Below, piece after piece: positions 1-6,427 of a stretch of DNA of 19,189 nucleotides (within the stretch, counting starts at the first letter, position 1; each line of letters opens with the position of its first letter). The DNA is taken from assembly GCA_035629775.1 (NCBI GenBank), contig DASPHG010000041.1, positions 1 through 19,189 of the forward strand, given 5' to 3'. The notes under the pieces were generated by a model. The model saw only the letters and a list, made by a program, of their open reading frames with translations. It did not search any database and was not told the DNA's origin. Both the position numbers and the translations under genes were made by a program. Origin of the DNA: DASPHG01 sp035629775 (lineage in GTDB: Bacteria > Actinomycetota > Thermoleophilia > Solirubrobacterales > Thermoleophilaceae).

Positions 1-167
1 CGATCGAGTGGCAGGTGTCCTCGCCCCCGCCGGTCTTCAACTTCGACAGCGTCCCGACCGTCGTCGGCGGCCCGTACGAGTACGGCATCCCGGGTGCGCA
101 GCACGCCGTGTTCGACGACAAGAAGCCGGTACCGGCCGCGAGCCATCCCGTGGTGGCGACTGAATGA
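1..167 (+). CDS. ctaD: Cytochrome c oxidase subunit I, C-terminal end (partial)
   Basis: The open frame begins at position 3 and stops with TGA at 165-167, giving 54 residues of a protein that starts upstream of the window. The tail has the form IEW-x-SSPPP-x-FNFD followed by a short hydrophilic end. From family knowledge, this matches the end of haem-copper oxidase subunit I, just after the last membrane helix, where a T(L/I)EW-x-(T/S)SPPP-x-x-NF motif is common. Subunit I holds the low-spin haem, the high-spin haem and CuB, and reduces oxygen in the cytoplasmic membrane. The call is supported by ctaE two genes downstream. The stop overlaps the next gene's start as ATGA. The catalytic part lies outside the window, so the oxidase subtype cannot be judged from this fragment. 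Confidence 0.85.
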   Translation, partial: IEWQVSSPPPVFNFDSVPTVVGGPYEYGIPGAQHAVFDDKKPVPAASHPVVATE

Positions 168-976
168 AGAAGCTGCTCGTAGTCGCGAACGAGACGGTCG
201 GCGGGACCGCGCTCATCGACGCCGTCAAGGGGCGGGCCGAGGGCGGTGAGGTCCAGGTGACCGTCATCTGCCCGCAGAACGACCCGAAGGGCGGGTGGGT
301 GATCTACGACGACGCCGCGCGCGGCGCCGCCGAGAACAGGCTCCAGACGACGCTCGCCCAGCTGCGCGACATCGGGATCGACGCCGACGGCGAGATCATG
401 GACCCGGACCCCTACCAGGCCACGATGGACGCCATCGAGGCCTTCGGCGCCGACGAGGTGCTCATCTCGACGCACCCGGAGACGCGGTCGGGCTGGATGC
501 GCAAGGACCTCGTGTCGCGCATCGCCGACGACAGCGGCCTGCCCGTCGAGCACGTCGTGGTGGACCTGGACGCCGAGCGCGAGCACGCCGTCCGCACGCT
601 GGTGGTCGCGAACCAGACCGTGGACTCGGAGCCGCTGCACAAGCGAATCGTCGAGATGAGCGGCGAGGGCGCGCACCTCTTCACGGTTGTCGTGCCGGCC
701 AGCGGCGGCGCGGGCGACCCGCACGAGCGGCTCGCGCACCTGTTGAAGCGGCTGTCCGACGACGACATCCAGGCCGTCGGCCAGGTGGCACACCCCGACC
801 CGTTCACCGCGATCCAGAACGCGATGCAGTTCTACGCCATCGACGACATCCTGATCTCGACGTTCGAGGACGAGCGGTCCGGCTGGCTGCGCGCGAATCT
901 GATCGAGCGGGTCAAGGCCGCCACGTCGAGGCCGGTCGAGCACGTCGTGTCCACGCGCGAGAAGGTCGAGAGCTGA
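164..976 (+). CDS. Tandem universal-stress-protein-like protein in the oxidase operon
   Basis: 270 residues made of two copies of one alpha/beta domain, about residues 4-134 and 145-262. Each copy opens with a strand of the form LVVAN(E/Q)TV, ends its core with a (V/I)LIST strand, then has RSGW(M/L)R-x-(D/N)L and closes with RPVEHVV or LPVEHVV. This resembles the Usp (adenine nucleotide alpha-hydrolase-like) fold. The usual Gly-rich ATP-binding stretch of Usp proteins (G-x2-G-x9-G-S/T) is not visible and is replaced by the RSGW segment, so nucleotide binding is uncertain. No signal peptide or membrane helix is present, so it is probably cytosolic. The ATG at 164 overlaps the ctaD stop (ATGA) and its stop overlaps the ctaE ATG (TGATG), so it is translated as part of the oxidase operon. 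Its function there is unknown. Confidence 0.8.
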   Translation: MKKLLVVANETVGGTALIDAVKGRAEGGEVQVTVICPQNDPKGGWVIYDDAARGAAENRLQTTLAQLRDIGIDADGEIMDPDPYQATMDAIEAFGADEVLISTHPETRSGWMRKDLVSRIADDSGLPVEHVVVDLDAEREHAVRTLVVANQTVDSEPLHKRIVEMSGEGAHLFTVVVPASGGAGDPHERLAHLLKRLSDDDIQAVGQVAHPDPFTAIQNAMQFYAIDDILISTFEDERSGWLRANLIERVKAATSRPVEHVVSTREKVES

Positions 977-1596
977 TGGAGTCGGCGTCGATCGCAGCCG
1001 AGCACGCCCACGGCCACGACGAGCACCACGGCCCGCCGGCCGCGAATCAGTCGTCGCGGGTCGAGCCGCAGATGCTCGGGATGCTGCTCTTCATCATCTC
1101 GGAGATCATGCTCTTCGGAGCGTTCTTCACGGCCTACTTCTTCATCCGGGTCGTGGCGGACAACCCGTGGCCAGGAGAGGGCGCCCACCTGCCGGTGGCG
1201 ATCGCGGGCGTGAACACGGCGATCCTGCTGTCGTCGTCGGTGACGATGCACTGGGCGCTCGAGGGCGCGAAGCGCGAAAACCGCGCCGCGCTGCGCGTGG
1301 GTCTGCTCACCACCTTCCTGCTCGGCCTGACGTTCCTGATCGTCCAGGTCAATGAGTACGTCCACATCGGCTTCGCGGTCGGCGACAGCGCACAGTCGTC
1401 GATCTTCTACGGGCTGACCGGCCTGCACGGTGCGCACGTGTTCGTCGGGCTGACGCTGCTCCTGTTCGCGACGATCCGCGCCTTCCGCGGCCACTACACG
1501 GCGAAGGAACACCGCGGCGTCGAGGTGCCGGGCATCTACTGGCACTTCGTCGACGTCATGTGGATCATCGTGTATTCGTCGATCTACCTCCTTTGA
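976..1596 (+). CDS. ctaE: Cytochrome c oxidase subunit III
   Basis: 206 residues with about five hydrophobic helices (roughly residues 33-60, 74-94, 105-125, 140-165 and 184-204). Family signatures include a first helix leading into AYFFIR, NEY in the middle, a GLHGAHV motif before the fourth helix, and YWHFVDVMWI at the last helix. Subunit III is a structural subunit of the aa3/caa3-type terminal oxidase that stabilises subunit I and may supply lipid or oxygen access. The five-helix short form is usual in bacteria. The N-terminus is histidine-rich (about six His in the first 20 residues). The start was set at ATG 976 because it overlaps the upstream stop (TGATG) and removes an implausible basic extension present in the longer open frame. 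Confidence 0.95.
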   Translation: MESASIAAEHAHGHDEHHGPPAANQSSRVEPQMLGMLLFIISEIMLFGAFFTAYFFIRVVADNPWPGEGAHLPVAIAGVNTAILLSSSVTMHWALEGAKRENRAALRVGLLTTFLLGLTFLIVQVNEYVHIGFAVGDSAQSSIFYGLTGLHGAHVFVGLTLLLFATIRAFRGHYTAKEHRGVEVPGIYWHFVDVMWIIVYSSIYLL

Positions 1597-1703
1597 TCAA
1601 CCCGCTCCGGTCGGAGCGGGAGGCGTTCACATTCCTCCTCTACGTCGTCGCCGTCGTGGCTGCGATCGTCGTCGTGGTCGTGATCCTGCGGGCGATCCTC
1701 TGA
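1593..1703 (+). CDS. 36-residue single-helix membrane peptide, possible small oxidase subunit
   Basis: A TTG start at 1593-1595 overlaps the ctaE stop in the form TTGA, and the frame stays open to TGA at 1701-1703. The product has a short polar head (INPLRSERE) and then one continuous hydrophobic helix of about 24 residues dominated by Val, Ala, Ile and Leu. Terminal oxidases often carry a tiny one-helix subunit (for example subunit IIa of Thermus ba3, or the small subunit IV of other oxidases). The position directly after ctaE and the overlaps at both ends fit such a role, but this is inference because there is no diagnostic motif. No Shine-Dalgarno sequence is visible, so translation would depend on coupling to ctaE. 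An 8-bp hairpin lies inside the start of the gene, leaving the alternative that this stretch is a transcribed spacer. Confidence 0.6.
   Translation: MINPLRSEREAFTFLLYVVAVVAAIVVVVVILRAIL
1601..1620 (+). other. Perfect 8-bp GC-rich stem-loop just after ctaE
   Basis: CCCGCTCC at 1601-1608 pairs perfectly with GGAGCGGG at 1613-1620 around a 4-nt loop. It begins 4 nt after the ctaE stop. No U-tract follows, so it does not look like a classical intrinsic terminator. It could stabilise the 3' end of the oxidase part of the mRNA, attenuate transcription into the downstream enzymes, or simply be coding sequence of the 36-residue peptide. Confidence 0.5.
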
Positions 1704-2458
1704 ACGCGGACCTCGTCCTCGCCGAGCGGGCGGCGCGCGACGCCGCGGCGCTCCTGATGGAGCGGTTCGGCGGCCCGGCGCGCGGGCTCGGGTCGAAGTC
1801 GACCCTCACCGATCTCGTGAGCGACGCCGACCGCGACGCGGAGGCGCTGATCCGCGACCTCCTGGCGCGCGAGCGCCCCGACGACGCCCTGCTCGCCGAG
1901 GAGGGCACGAGCGAGCCGGGCGAGAGCGGTCGCCGCTGGGTGTTCGACCCGCTCGACGGGACGGTGTCCTACCTGTACGGCTATCCCCACTGGTGCGTGA
2001 GCGTGGCGCTCGAGGACGGCGACGGCGTCGCGGCGGGCGTCGTGTACGACCCGAACCGCGACGAGCTGTTCACCGCCGCGCGCGGGGCCGGGGCGACGCT
2101 GGGCGGCGAGGCAATCGCGGTACGGGAGGCGGCGCCGCTCGACCGCACGCTGGTGGCGACCGGATTCGGCTACGACGCCGACTGGCGCGCCCGCCAGGCC
2201 GAGGTCGCACGGCGCGTCCTGCCGGCGGTGCGCGACATCCGGCGCGCCGGCTCGGCGGCGCTCGACCTCGCGTGGCTCGCGGCAGGACGGCTCGACGCCT
2301 ACTACGAGCGCGGCCTCAACCCCTGGGACTGGGCGGCGGGCAGCCTCTTGGTGCGCGAGGCGGGCGGCATCGTCGAAGAGCTGGACGGCGAGCCGCACGG
2401 GCTCGTGGCGGGGCCGGGGCCGGTCGTGGAGGCACTCAGGCCGCTACTCGACGGCTGA
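1700..2458 (+). CDS. Inositol monophosphatase family phosphatase
   Basis: Carries the full IMPase metal-site set: EE in LLAEEGT, DPLDGT (canonical DP(I/L)DGT) and WDWAAG (canonical WD-x-A-(A/S)G) followed by REAGG. These bind Mg ions for hydrolysis of small phosphate monoesters. Likely substrates are inositol-1-phosphate, histidinol phosphate or 3'-phosphoadenosine compounds, and the sequence does not decide among them. The first ATG (1757) would remove the N-terminal helix normal for the family. No ATG, GTG or TTG lies in frame between 1592 and 1757. CTG at 1700 adds 19 residues (NADLVLAERAARDAAALL type helix), gives 252 aa, matches family length and overlaps the upstream TGA as CTGA. With that start the EE pair is residues 67-68, the two motif Asp 83 and 86, and the later Asp 210. 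The stop overlaps the next ATG (TGATG). Confidence 0.85.
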   Translation: MNADLVLAERAARDAAALLMERFGGPARGLGSKSTLTDLVSDADRDAEALIRDLLARERPDDALLAEEGTSEPGESGRRWVFDPLDGTVSYLYGYPHWCVSVALEDGDGVAAGVVYDPNRDELFTAARGAGATLGGEAIAVREAAPLDRTLVATGFGYDADWRARQAEVARRVLPAVRDIRRAGSAALDLAWLAAGRLDAYYERGLNPWDWAAGSLLVREAGGIVEELDGEPHGLVAGPGPVVEALRPLLDG

Positions 2459-3516
2459 TGGACGTGGCGGTCATCGGCGGCGGGATCGTCGGCGTGTCCG
2501 CGGCCGCGTTCCTCGCCGAGGCGGGGGCCGAGGTGACGCTGGCCGAGCGCGAGGCGATCGGGGCGGGCGCATCCGGGCGCAACTCGGGGGCGGTGCAGCA
2601 CCCGTTCGATCCGGCGCTCGCCGCGCTCCACGACGAGACCGTCGCCCTCTACCGCGACCTCGACTCTCCGGACACGGACCTCTTCCCCCTGGACCGGCCG
2701 CCCGACGGCCTGCTCAGCGTCGCGGCCGACCCGGCGCCGCTCGAGGTGTTCGCGGAGGACGTGCGGCGAGCGCTCCCCGATCTCGACCCGCACCTGCTCG
2801 ACCCCGCGGAGCTCGCGCAGGTCGAGCCGGCGCTGGCCCCCGGCCTGTACGGCTGCCGCACGGAGACCGCCTGGGCGGTGCCGCCGGCGGCTGCCGTCGC
2901 GGCGTTGGCCGAGCGCGCTCGCCGAGCCGGCGCGCGCTTCGTCGGCTGGCCGGAGGCGTTCGAGATCGACGCGCCGGTCACCCTGGTCACCGCCGGGCCA
3001 TGGACCTCCGCGGCCGTCGACCCGACCGGCGCATGGCAGCCGATCGAGCCTGTGTGGGGAGTCGTCGCGGAGGTCGAGCTCGAACAGCCCCCGCGGCACG
3101 TGCTCGAGGAGGCGGGGATCCCCGAGCTGGCAGACGCGCTCGGGGCGGGCGAGGCTCCCGACGAGCTCTTCAGCCTCGTGTCCGCGGAGGACCGCCACGG
3201 TCTGGGCTCGAGTTTCAGCAACTCCGAGCCGGATGCGGACGCCGTGGCGCGCTCGCTCGTCGCGCGCGGGCGCCGCTTCCTGGCCGGCGTCGGCGCGGTC
3301 CGCGCAACCCGCGCGTGCGCACGGCCCGTCTCGCGCGACGGCCGACCGCTGGTGGGGCGCGTCGGCGAGCGGACGTGGGTGTGCGCGGGCCACGGGCCGT
3401 GGGGCATCTCGATCGGCCCGGCCTCGGCGCGCCTGGTCGCAGACCTGATCCTCGGGCGCGAGCCGGCGCCACCCCCGGAGCTCGACGCCGCCCGCTTCGG
3501 GCTGCCCTCTACTTGA
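2458..3516 (+). CDS. FAD-dependent amino-acid oxidase/dehydrogenase (DAO family)
   Basis: 352 residues. An N-terminal Rossmann FAD site GGGIVG (residues 7-12) is followed by an acidic residue at the end of strand 2 (LAERE) and SGRNSGAV, the flavin-contacting loop common in DAO-family enzymes. The C-terminus has R-x-C-x-RPVSRDGRPLVG and GHGPWGISIGPASARLVADLI, matching the family's C-terminal FAD and substrate segment. Members oxidise amino acids or N-methyl amino acids (glycine oxidase, D-amino-acid dehydrogenase, sarcosine oxidase); the substrate cannot be assigned here. The middle of the protein is somewhat compact, and no signal peptide is seen. ATG 2458 overlaps the monophosphatase stop, so it is translationally coupled. 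The 3' end overlaps the convergent cytochrome/cupredoxin gene by 8 bp. Confidence 0.85.
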   Translation: MDVAVIGGGIVGVSAAAFLAEAGAEVTLAEREAIGAGASGRNSGAVQHPFDPALAALHDETVALYRDLDSPDTDLFPLDRPPDGLLSVAADPAPLEVFAEDVRRALPDLDPHLLDPAELAQVEPALAPGLYGCRTETAWAVPPAAAVAALAERARRAGARFVGWPEAFEIDAPVTLVTAGPWTSAAVDPTGAWQPIEPVWGVVAEVELEQPPRHVLEEAGIPELADALGAGEAPDELFSLVSAEDRHGLGSSFSNSEPDADAVARSLVARGRRFLAGVGAVRATRACARPVSRDGRPLVGRVGERTWVCAGHGPWGISIGPASARLVADLILGREPAPPPELDAARFGLPST

Positions 3517-4219
3517 CCGTGAGGTCGCCGACCATGCCGCCCTCGGCGTGGCCCGGCACCGTGCAGAGATAGACGTACTCGCCGGGCTTCAGGTCGGTCG
3601 TGAAGGTGGACGTGCCGCCGTTGCCGACGATGTCGCCCTCCGGCCCGTCCTCGAGCGCGATGTTGTGGTCGATCGCCGACGGGTTGTCCATGACGAACTC
3701 GATCTGGCCCGGCGGCGCCGTCGCCTTGTCCGCCGCGAACGCGAGCGCGCCGCTCTCGGCGGCGTCGATCTGGAGCACGCCGTTCTCCGCCTTCGCCGTC
3801 GCGCCGCCCTCCTGGCCGACCTCGGCAAGCTCTCCGGTGTCCTCACCGGGCTGGCCGGCGACCTCGGCGACGTAGGCGGCCACGTCCCCGGCGTCCTCTC
3901 CGGTCACGAGATCGGCGGGCATGATGCTGTTGCGGCGCGGGAAGGCGATCTGGCGCACGACCACGCCCTCGACGGTGGCCTCGTTCATCCCGTCGAGCCG
4001 CGCCTGCTGGAACGCCTCGTCCAGGTTCGGTCCCTGTGTCCCGCCTCCGCCCGCGCGCGCGAGCGCATGGCAGGAGCTGCACTTGCCGATGAACATCTCC
4101 TTGCCGTTCACGAGGTCCGGCGTCTCCTCGCGCCCGCAGGCGGAGAGCAGCAGCGTGGCTCCGGTGGCGATCACGACGAGGTGGCGGGACAGGGGTCGCA
4201 AGGCGGGGAATCCAATCAA
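3509..4219 (-). CDS. Lipoprotein with fused cytochrome c and cupredoxin domains
   Basis: 236 residues from a TTG start. A signal peptide ends in lipobox LLSAC (Cys28). A small class I cytochrome c domain follows, with haem-binding CSSCH at 47-51, GPNL after it and a likely axial Met100 in SIMPADL. A Gly/Glu-rich linker (about 122-148) leads to a plastocyanin-like domain with type-1 copper ligands His185 (DHN), Cys219 (YLC), His224 (PGH) and Met229 (GGM). The protein should sit on the outer face of the membrane and carry electrons, plausibly to the terminal oxidase encoded nearby. The TTG at 4219 overlaps the glycosyltransferase stop (TTGA), suggesting coupling; a second TTG at 4201 would also give an acceptable signal peptide. 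TAG ends the gene 8 bp inside the convergent oxidoreductase gene. Confidence 0.88.
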   Translation of the reverse strand: MIGFPALRPLSRHLVVIATGATLLLSACGREETPDLVNGKEMFIGKCSSCHALARAGGGGTQGPNLDEAFQQARLDGMNEATVEGVVVRQIAFPRRNSIMPADLVTGEDAGDVAAYVAEVAGQPGEDTGELAEVGQEGGATAKAENGVLQIDAAESGALAFAADKATAPPGQIEFVMDNPSAIDHNIALEDGPEGDIVGNGGTSTFTTDLKPGEYVYLCTVPGHAEGGMVGDLTVK

Positions 4220-5775
4220 ACTGGCTCGGACGGCGGAACGGCCGGGCGCGGCAGCCCGTCGAGCTCCCCGCGCGAGGCCGCTATCACTCCCTCGGCGACG
4301 CTCTCCCACCCGTAGCGCGCCCGCGCCAGCTCGGACAGCGACGCCCGCGCGCCCGCCCGGCGGCCGGGCTCGAGCGTCAGCCAGCGCACGAGCTTCGCGG
4401 CGATCTCCTCCACCGCGCCCGGCCCGCGCGCGAACTCGAGCAGCGGCGCCAGCTCGGGCTCGACCGCCTCCTTGAGCGCGCGGGTGACCTCGGCCAGGCC
4501 GGAATGGGCGGCCGACAGCGGTAGCGCCCCGCAGGCGGCGGCCTCGACGGCCACCATGCCGAATGCCTCCGGGAACGTGCTCGGCACGACCTGCGCCTCG
4601 CAGCCCGGAAGCAGCTCCGGCAGATCGGCGTGCTCGAGCCTGCCGGTGAAGTGCACGCGCGCCGCGGCCTCGGGCGCCGTCGCGAGCCACCGCTTGCGAT
4701 CCTGGCCCTCCAGTCCGTCGATGAAGGCGGCCAGGTGGGTCAGCTCGGACTCCTGCCCACCCTCGAGCGCGCGCCCGCGGCGGGCGATCTCGCGCGCCGC
4801 CTCCAGGTCGGCGCGCGCGAGCGCGTCGACCAGGCTCTCGAGGCCGGGGCGGAACTCCCCGAACCCGACGACCACGAGGCGCGCTTCCGGCACCTGGGCG
4901 ACGACGAGCGGCCACGCGGCCAGCAGCAGGTCCACGCCCTTCGAGACGATCAGCTTGCCCACATACGAGACCAGCCGGTCCTGAGCCGGGTCGAGCCGGC
5001 GGAGCGCCGCCGCCGCGCCCGCGTCGCCGCCCCAGTCCGCGGCGGGCTGGCGCTCCAGCCGGTCGGCGAGCGCGCGCAGGCGCGCGGTCGCCTCGTCCGG
5101 CGGCCGCGGCCGGAAGGCGTGCACGTCCACGCCCGGCGGCCCCAGGCGCGTCCGCGCGGGCAGCTCCGGGTCCGCCATCGCGTCCCAGAGGCTCTCGGCG
5201 GTGTGGCGCGAGCCCACGAGCACCCCGGCGGCGCCCGCGAGCCCCTCGCGCGCATACGGAAGGAACCGGTCCGGGTTGCGCTTCACCGTGTACTCGAGCG
5301 CGCTTCCGTGGATCTTCACCGCGTATCGCAGCCCCGCGCGGGCGAGCACGGCCGGCCCCATCACCAGGTGGTTGGCCAGGGCGGCGTCCGGCGCGGCGCG
5401 GTCGGCGGCGTCCTGGACCGCGCGGACGTTGGCGCCGAGATAGGCGTCGAGCTCGGCGTCGGTCAGATCCTCGAAGGGCTTGGCGTCGAACCCCTCGTAG
5501 CGGTCGGCGACGTACACCGGCAGGACGCGGCCGATCGGCGGGCGGTAGACCGTGCACCTGACGGGCTCGCGCAGGACCTCGACCGCAAGTGTCCCGCTGT
5601 CCCACGATCCGACGGCGTCGACCCAGGGCAGCGCCCGCGCCTCGCGGTCCTGGCAGAACAGGTGAACCTCGTGCCCGAGGTCCACCAGTGCGCGGGCCAG
5701 GCTGGCGTTGTAGACGTTGCTGCCGGTGCCCCGCAGCAGGTAGCCGTGGAAGATCAGGACGCGCATTCCAGGCAT
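4216..5775 (-). CDS. GT4-family glycosyltransferase with a central insertion
   Basis: 519 residues with GT-B architecture. The N-terminal Rossmann half starts RVLIFHGYLLRGTGSNVY; the C-terminal nucleotide-sugar half has SYVGKLIVSKGVDLLLAAW, LVVVGFGE, FTGRLEHADLPELLPGC and the retaining-family E-x7-E motif (E403 to E411, in PEAFGMVAVEAAACG). It probably transfers a sugar from an activated donor to a glycolipid, polysaccharide or small acceptor in the cytosol; donor and acceptor cannot be read. Residues about 312-372, between the LVVVGFGE strand and FTGRL, are roughly 60 residues where most GT4 enzymes have a short helix. ATG 5775 is the longest start. ATG 5766 begins directly at the conserved MRVLIFHG and has AGG 9 nt upstream, so the true start may be 5766. 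No neighbouring sugar genes support a pathway assignment. Confidence 0.85.
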   Translation of the reverse strand: MPGMRVLIFHGYLLRGTGSNVYNASLARALVDLGHEVHLFCQDREARALPWVDAVGSWDSGTLAVEVLREPVRCTVYRPPIGRVLPVYVADRYEGFDAKPFEDLTDAELDAYLGANVRAVQDAADRAAPDAALANHLVMGPAVLARAGLRYAVKIHGSALEYTVKRNPDRFLPYAREGLAGAAGVLVGSRHTAESLWDAMADPELPARTRLGPPGVDVHAFRPRPPDEATARLRALADRLERQPAADWGGDAGAAAALRRLDPAQDRLVSYVGKLIVSKGVDLLLAAWPLVVAQVPEARLVVVGFGEFRPGLESLVDALARADLEAAREIARRGRALEGGQESELTHLAAFIDGLEGQDRKRWLATAPEAAARVHFTGRLEHADLPELLPGCEAQVVPSTFPEAFGMVAVEAAACGALPLSAAHSGLAEVTRALKEAVEPELAPLLEFARGPGAVEEIAAKLVRWLTLEPGRRAGARASLSELARARYGWESVAEGVIAASRGELDGLPRPAVPPSEPV

Positions 5776-5789
5776 CCTGTCAACGCTGT

Positions 5790-6074
5790 ATGTTTCCCCG
5801 CTCGATGGGCGCCCGGCAGAAGTACCGTCTCCGCGCCCGGTCCGACCGCGAGGTCATCCGCGAGGTCGAGCCGGGCAAGACCTACGTGGACCGCGAGAGC
5901 GGCGAGGAGTTCGAGGTGGTCAGCAAGCTGCTGCCGCTGGCGCCCTCGCCGAGCGAGCTCCCGTGGTCGGTCGAGAACCTGCGCCTGTGCGGCTGCTCCC
6001 TCGAGCAGCTTGCGCCCAAGGACCTCAACGACTGCCCGCACTGCGGCCGGCGGCTCCCCGCGATCGAGCGGTAG
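5790..6074 (+). CDS. Small zinc-ribbon-like protein of unknown function
   Basis: 94 residues from ATG 5790, or 89 from ATG 5805. The N-terminal half is charged (KYRLRARSDREVIREVEPGKTYVDRESGEEFEVV). The C-terminal end carries LCGC and CPHCG, four cysteines spaced C-x-C-x12-C-x2-C, which could bind one zinc ion. It may bind nucleic acid or protein, but no family was recognised. No Shine-Dalgarno is seen before either ATG. The gap to the divergent glycosyltransferase is only 14-29 bp, so the two promoters must overlap. TATGTT at 5789-5794 is -10-like for this strand and would favour the 5805 start, but its spacing is loose. It is followed 4 bp later by the lipoprotein gene, probably in one transcript. 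Confidence 0.65.
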   Translation: MFPRSMGARQKYRLRARSDREVIREVEPGKTYVDRESGEEFEVVSKLLPLAPSPSELPWSVENLRLCGCSLEQLAPKDLNDCPHCGRRLPAIER

Positions 6075-6078
6075 GCGG

Positions 6079-6426
6079 ATGAGCAAGCAGCGGATCGCCC
6101 TCGTTCTCAGTCTGTTCGCGCTCGGGCTCGCGGGCTGCGGCGGCGACGATGACGACGACGACGAGGCGACCACGATCCCCACGGTCCCGCTGAGCGTCCC
6201 GAACGACGACACGACGCTCGACGAGACCGAGGACGGCACGGACACCACGGTCGACACCGTCCCCGACGCTGCGCCGGCCCCCGTCCCGGAGCCCGAGCCG
6301 GTCCCGGTCGAGCCGACCCCGCCGGCCGAGGTGCCGGACTCGCCGGACAACGACACCCCGCCGCCGCCCGGTAGCGAAGCCGAGCAGTTCGAGGATTTCT
6401 GCGCGGAGAACCCAGGGGCGTGCTGA
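6079..6426 (+). CDS. Acidic, proline-rich lipoprotein
   Basis: 115 residues. A short signal peptide (KQRIALVLSLFALGLAGC) ends in lipobox LAGC at Cys20, so the mature protein should be lipid-anchored on the outside of the membrane. After the Cys comes GG and a run of six Asp, then a Thr/Asp-rich stretch and a Pro/Glu/Val-rich stretch (about residues 68-100). It ends in FEDFCAENPGAC, whose two cysteines could form a disulphide. Apart from the anchor and this tail it is low-complexity, so it may be a spacer that holds the Cys-containing tail away from the membrane. The ATG is 4 bp after the zinc-ribbon gene stop. The convergent gene on the other strand ends 1 bp beyond its stop. Function unknown. 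Confidence 0.7.
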   Translation: MSKQRIALVLSLFALGLAGCGGDDDDDDEATTIPTVPLSVPNDDTTLDETEDGTDTTVDTVPDAAPAPVPEPEPVPVEPTPPAEVPDSPDNDTPPPPGSEAEQFEDFCAENPGAC

Positions 6427-6427
6427 C

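Noticed and set aside
295..975. Long N-terminal extension in frame with ctaE
   Set aside because: It is Arg/Gly/Ala-rich shadow sequence of the Usp-like gene; the real ctaE start at 976 overlaps the upstream stop and begins a proper subunit III.
1640..1680. GTC/GTG-rich tract as a simple repeat
   Set aside because: It reads as Val/Ala codons of the 36-residue membrane peptide and is not a regular repeat.
4220..5605. Very long minus-strand frame continuing upstream of the cytochrome/cupredoxin gene
   Set aside because: It is the out-of-frame shadow of the glycosyltransferase; the lipoprotein signal peptide fixes the true start at 4219 or 4201.
5776..5787. TTGACA-like sequence on the minus strand just before the glycosyltransferase ATG
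   Set aside because: It lies directly next to the start codon, too close to serve as a -35 for this gene, and no -10 at the right spacing follows it.
6148..6168. GAC/GAT triplet repeat as a possible microsatellite
   Set aside because: It encodes the Asp run of the lipoprotein after the lipobox and is short; coding low complexity explains it.
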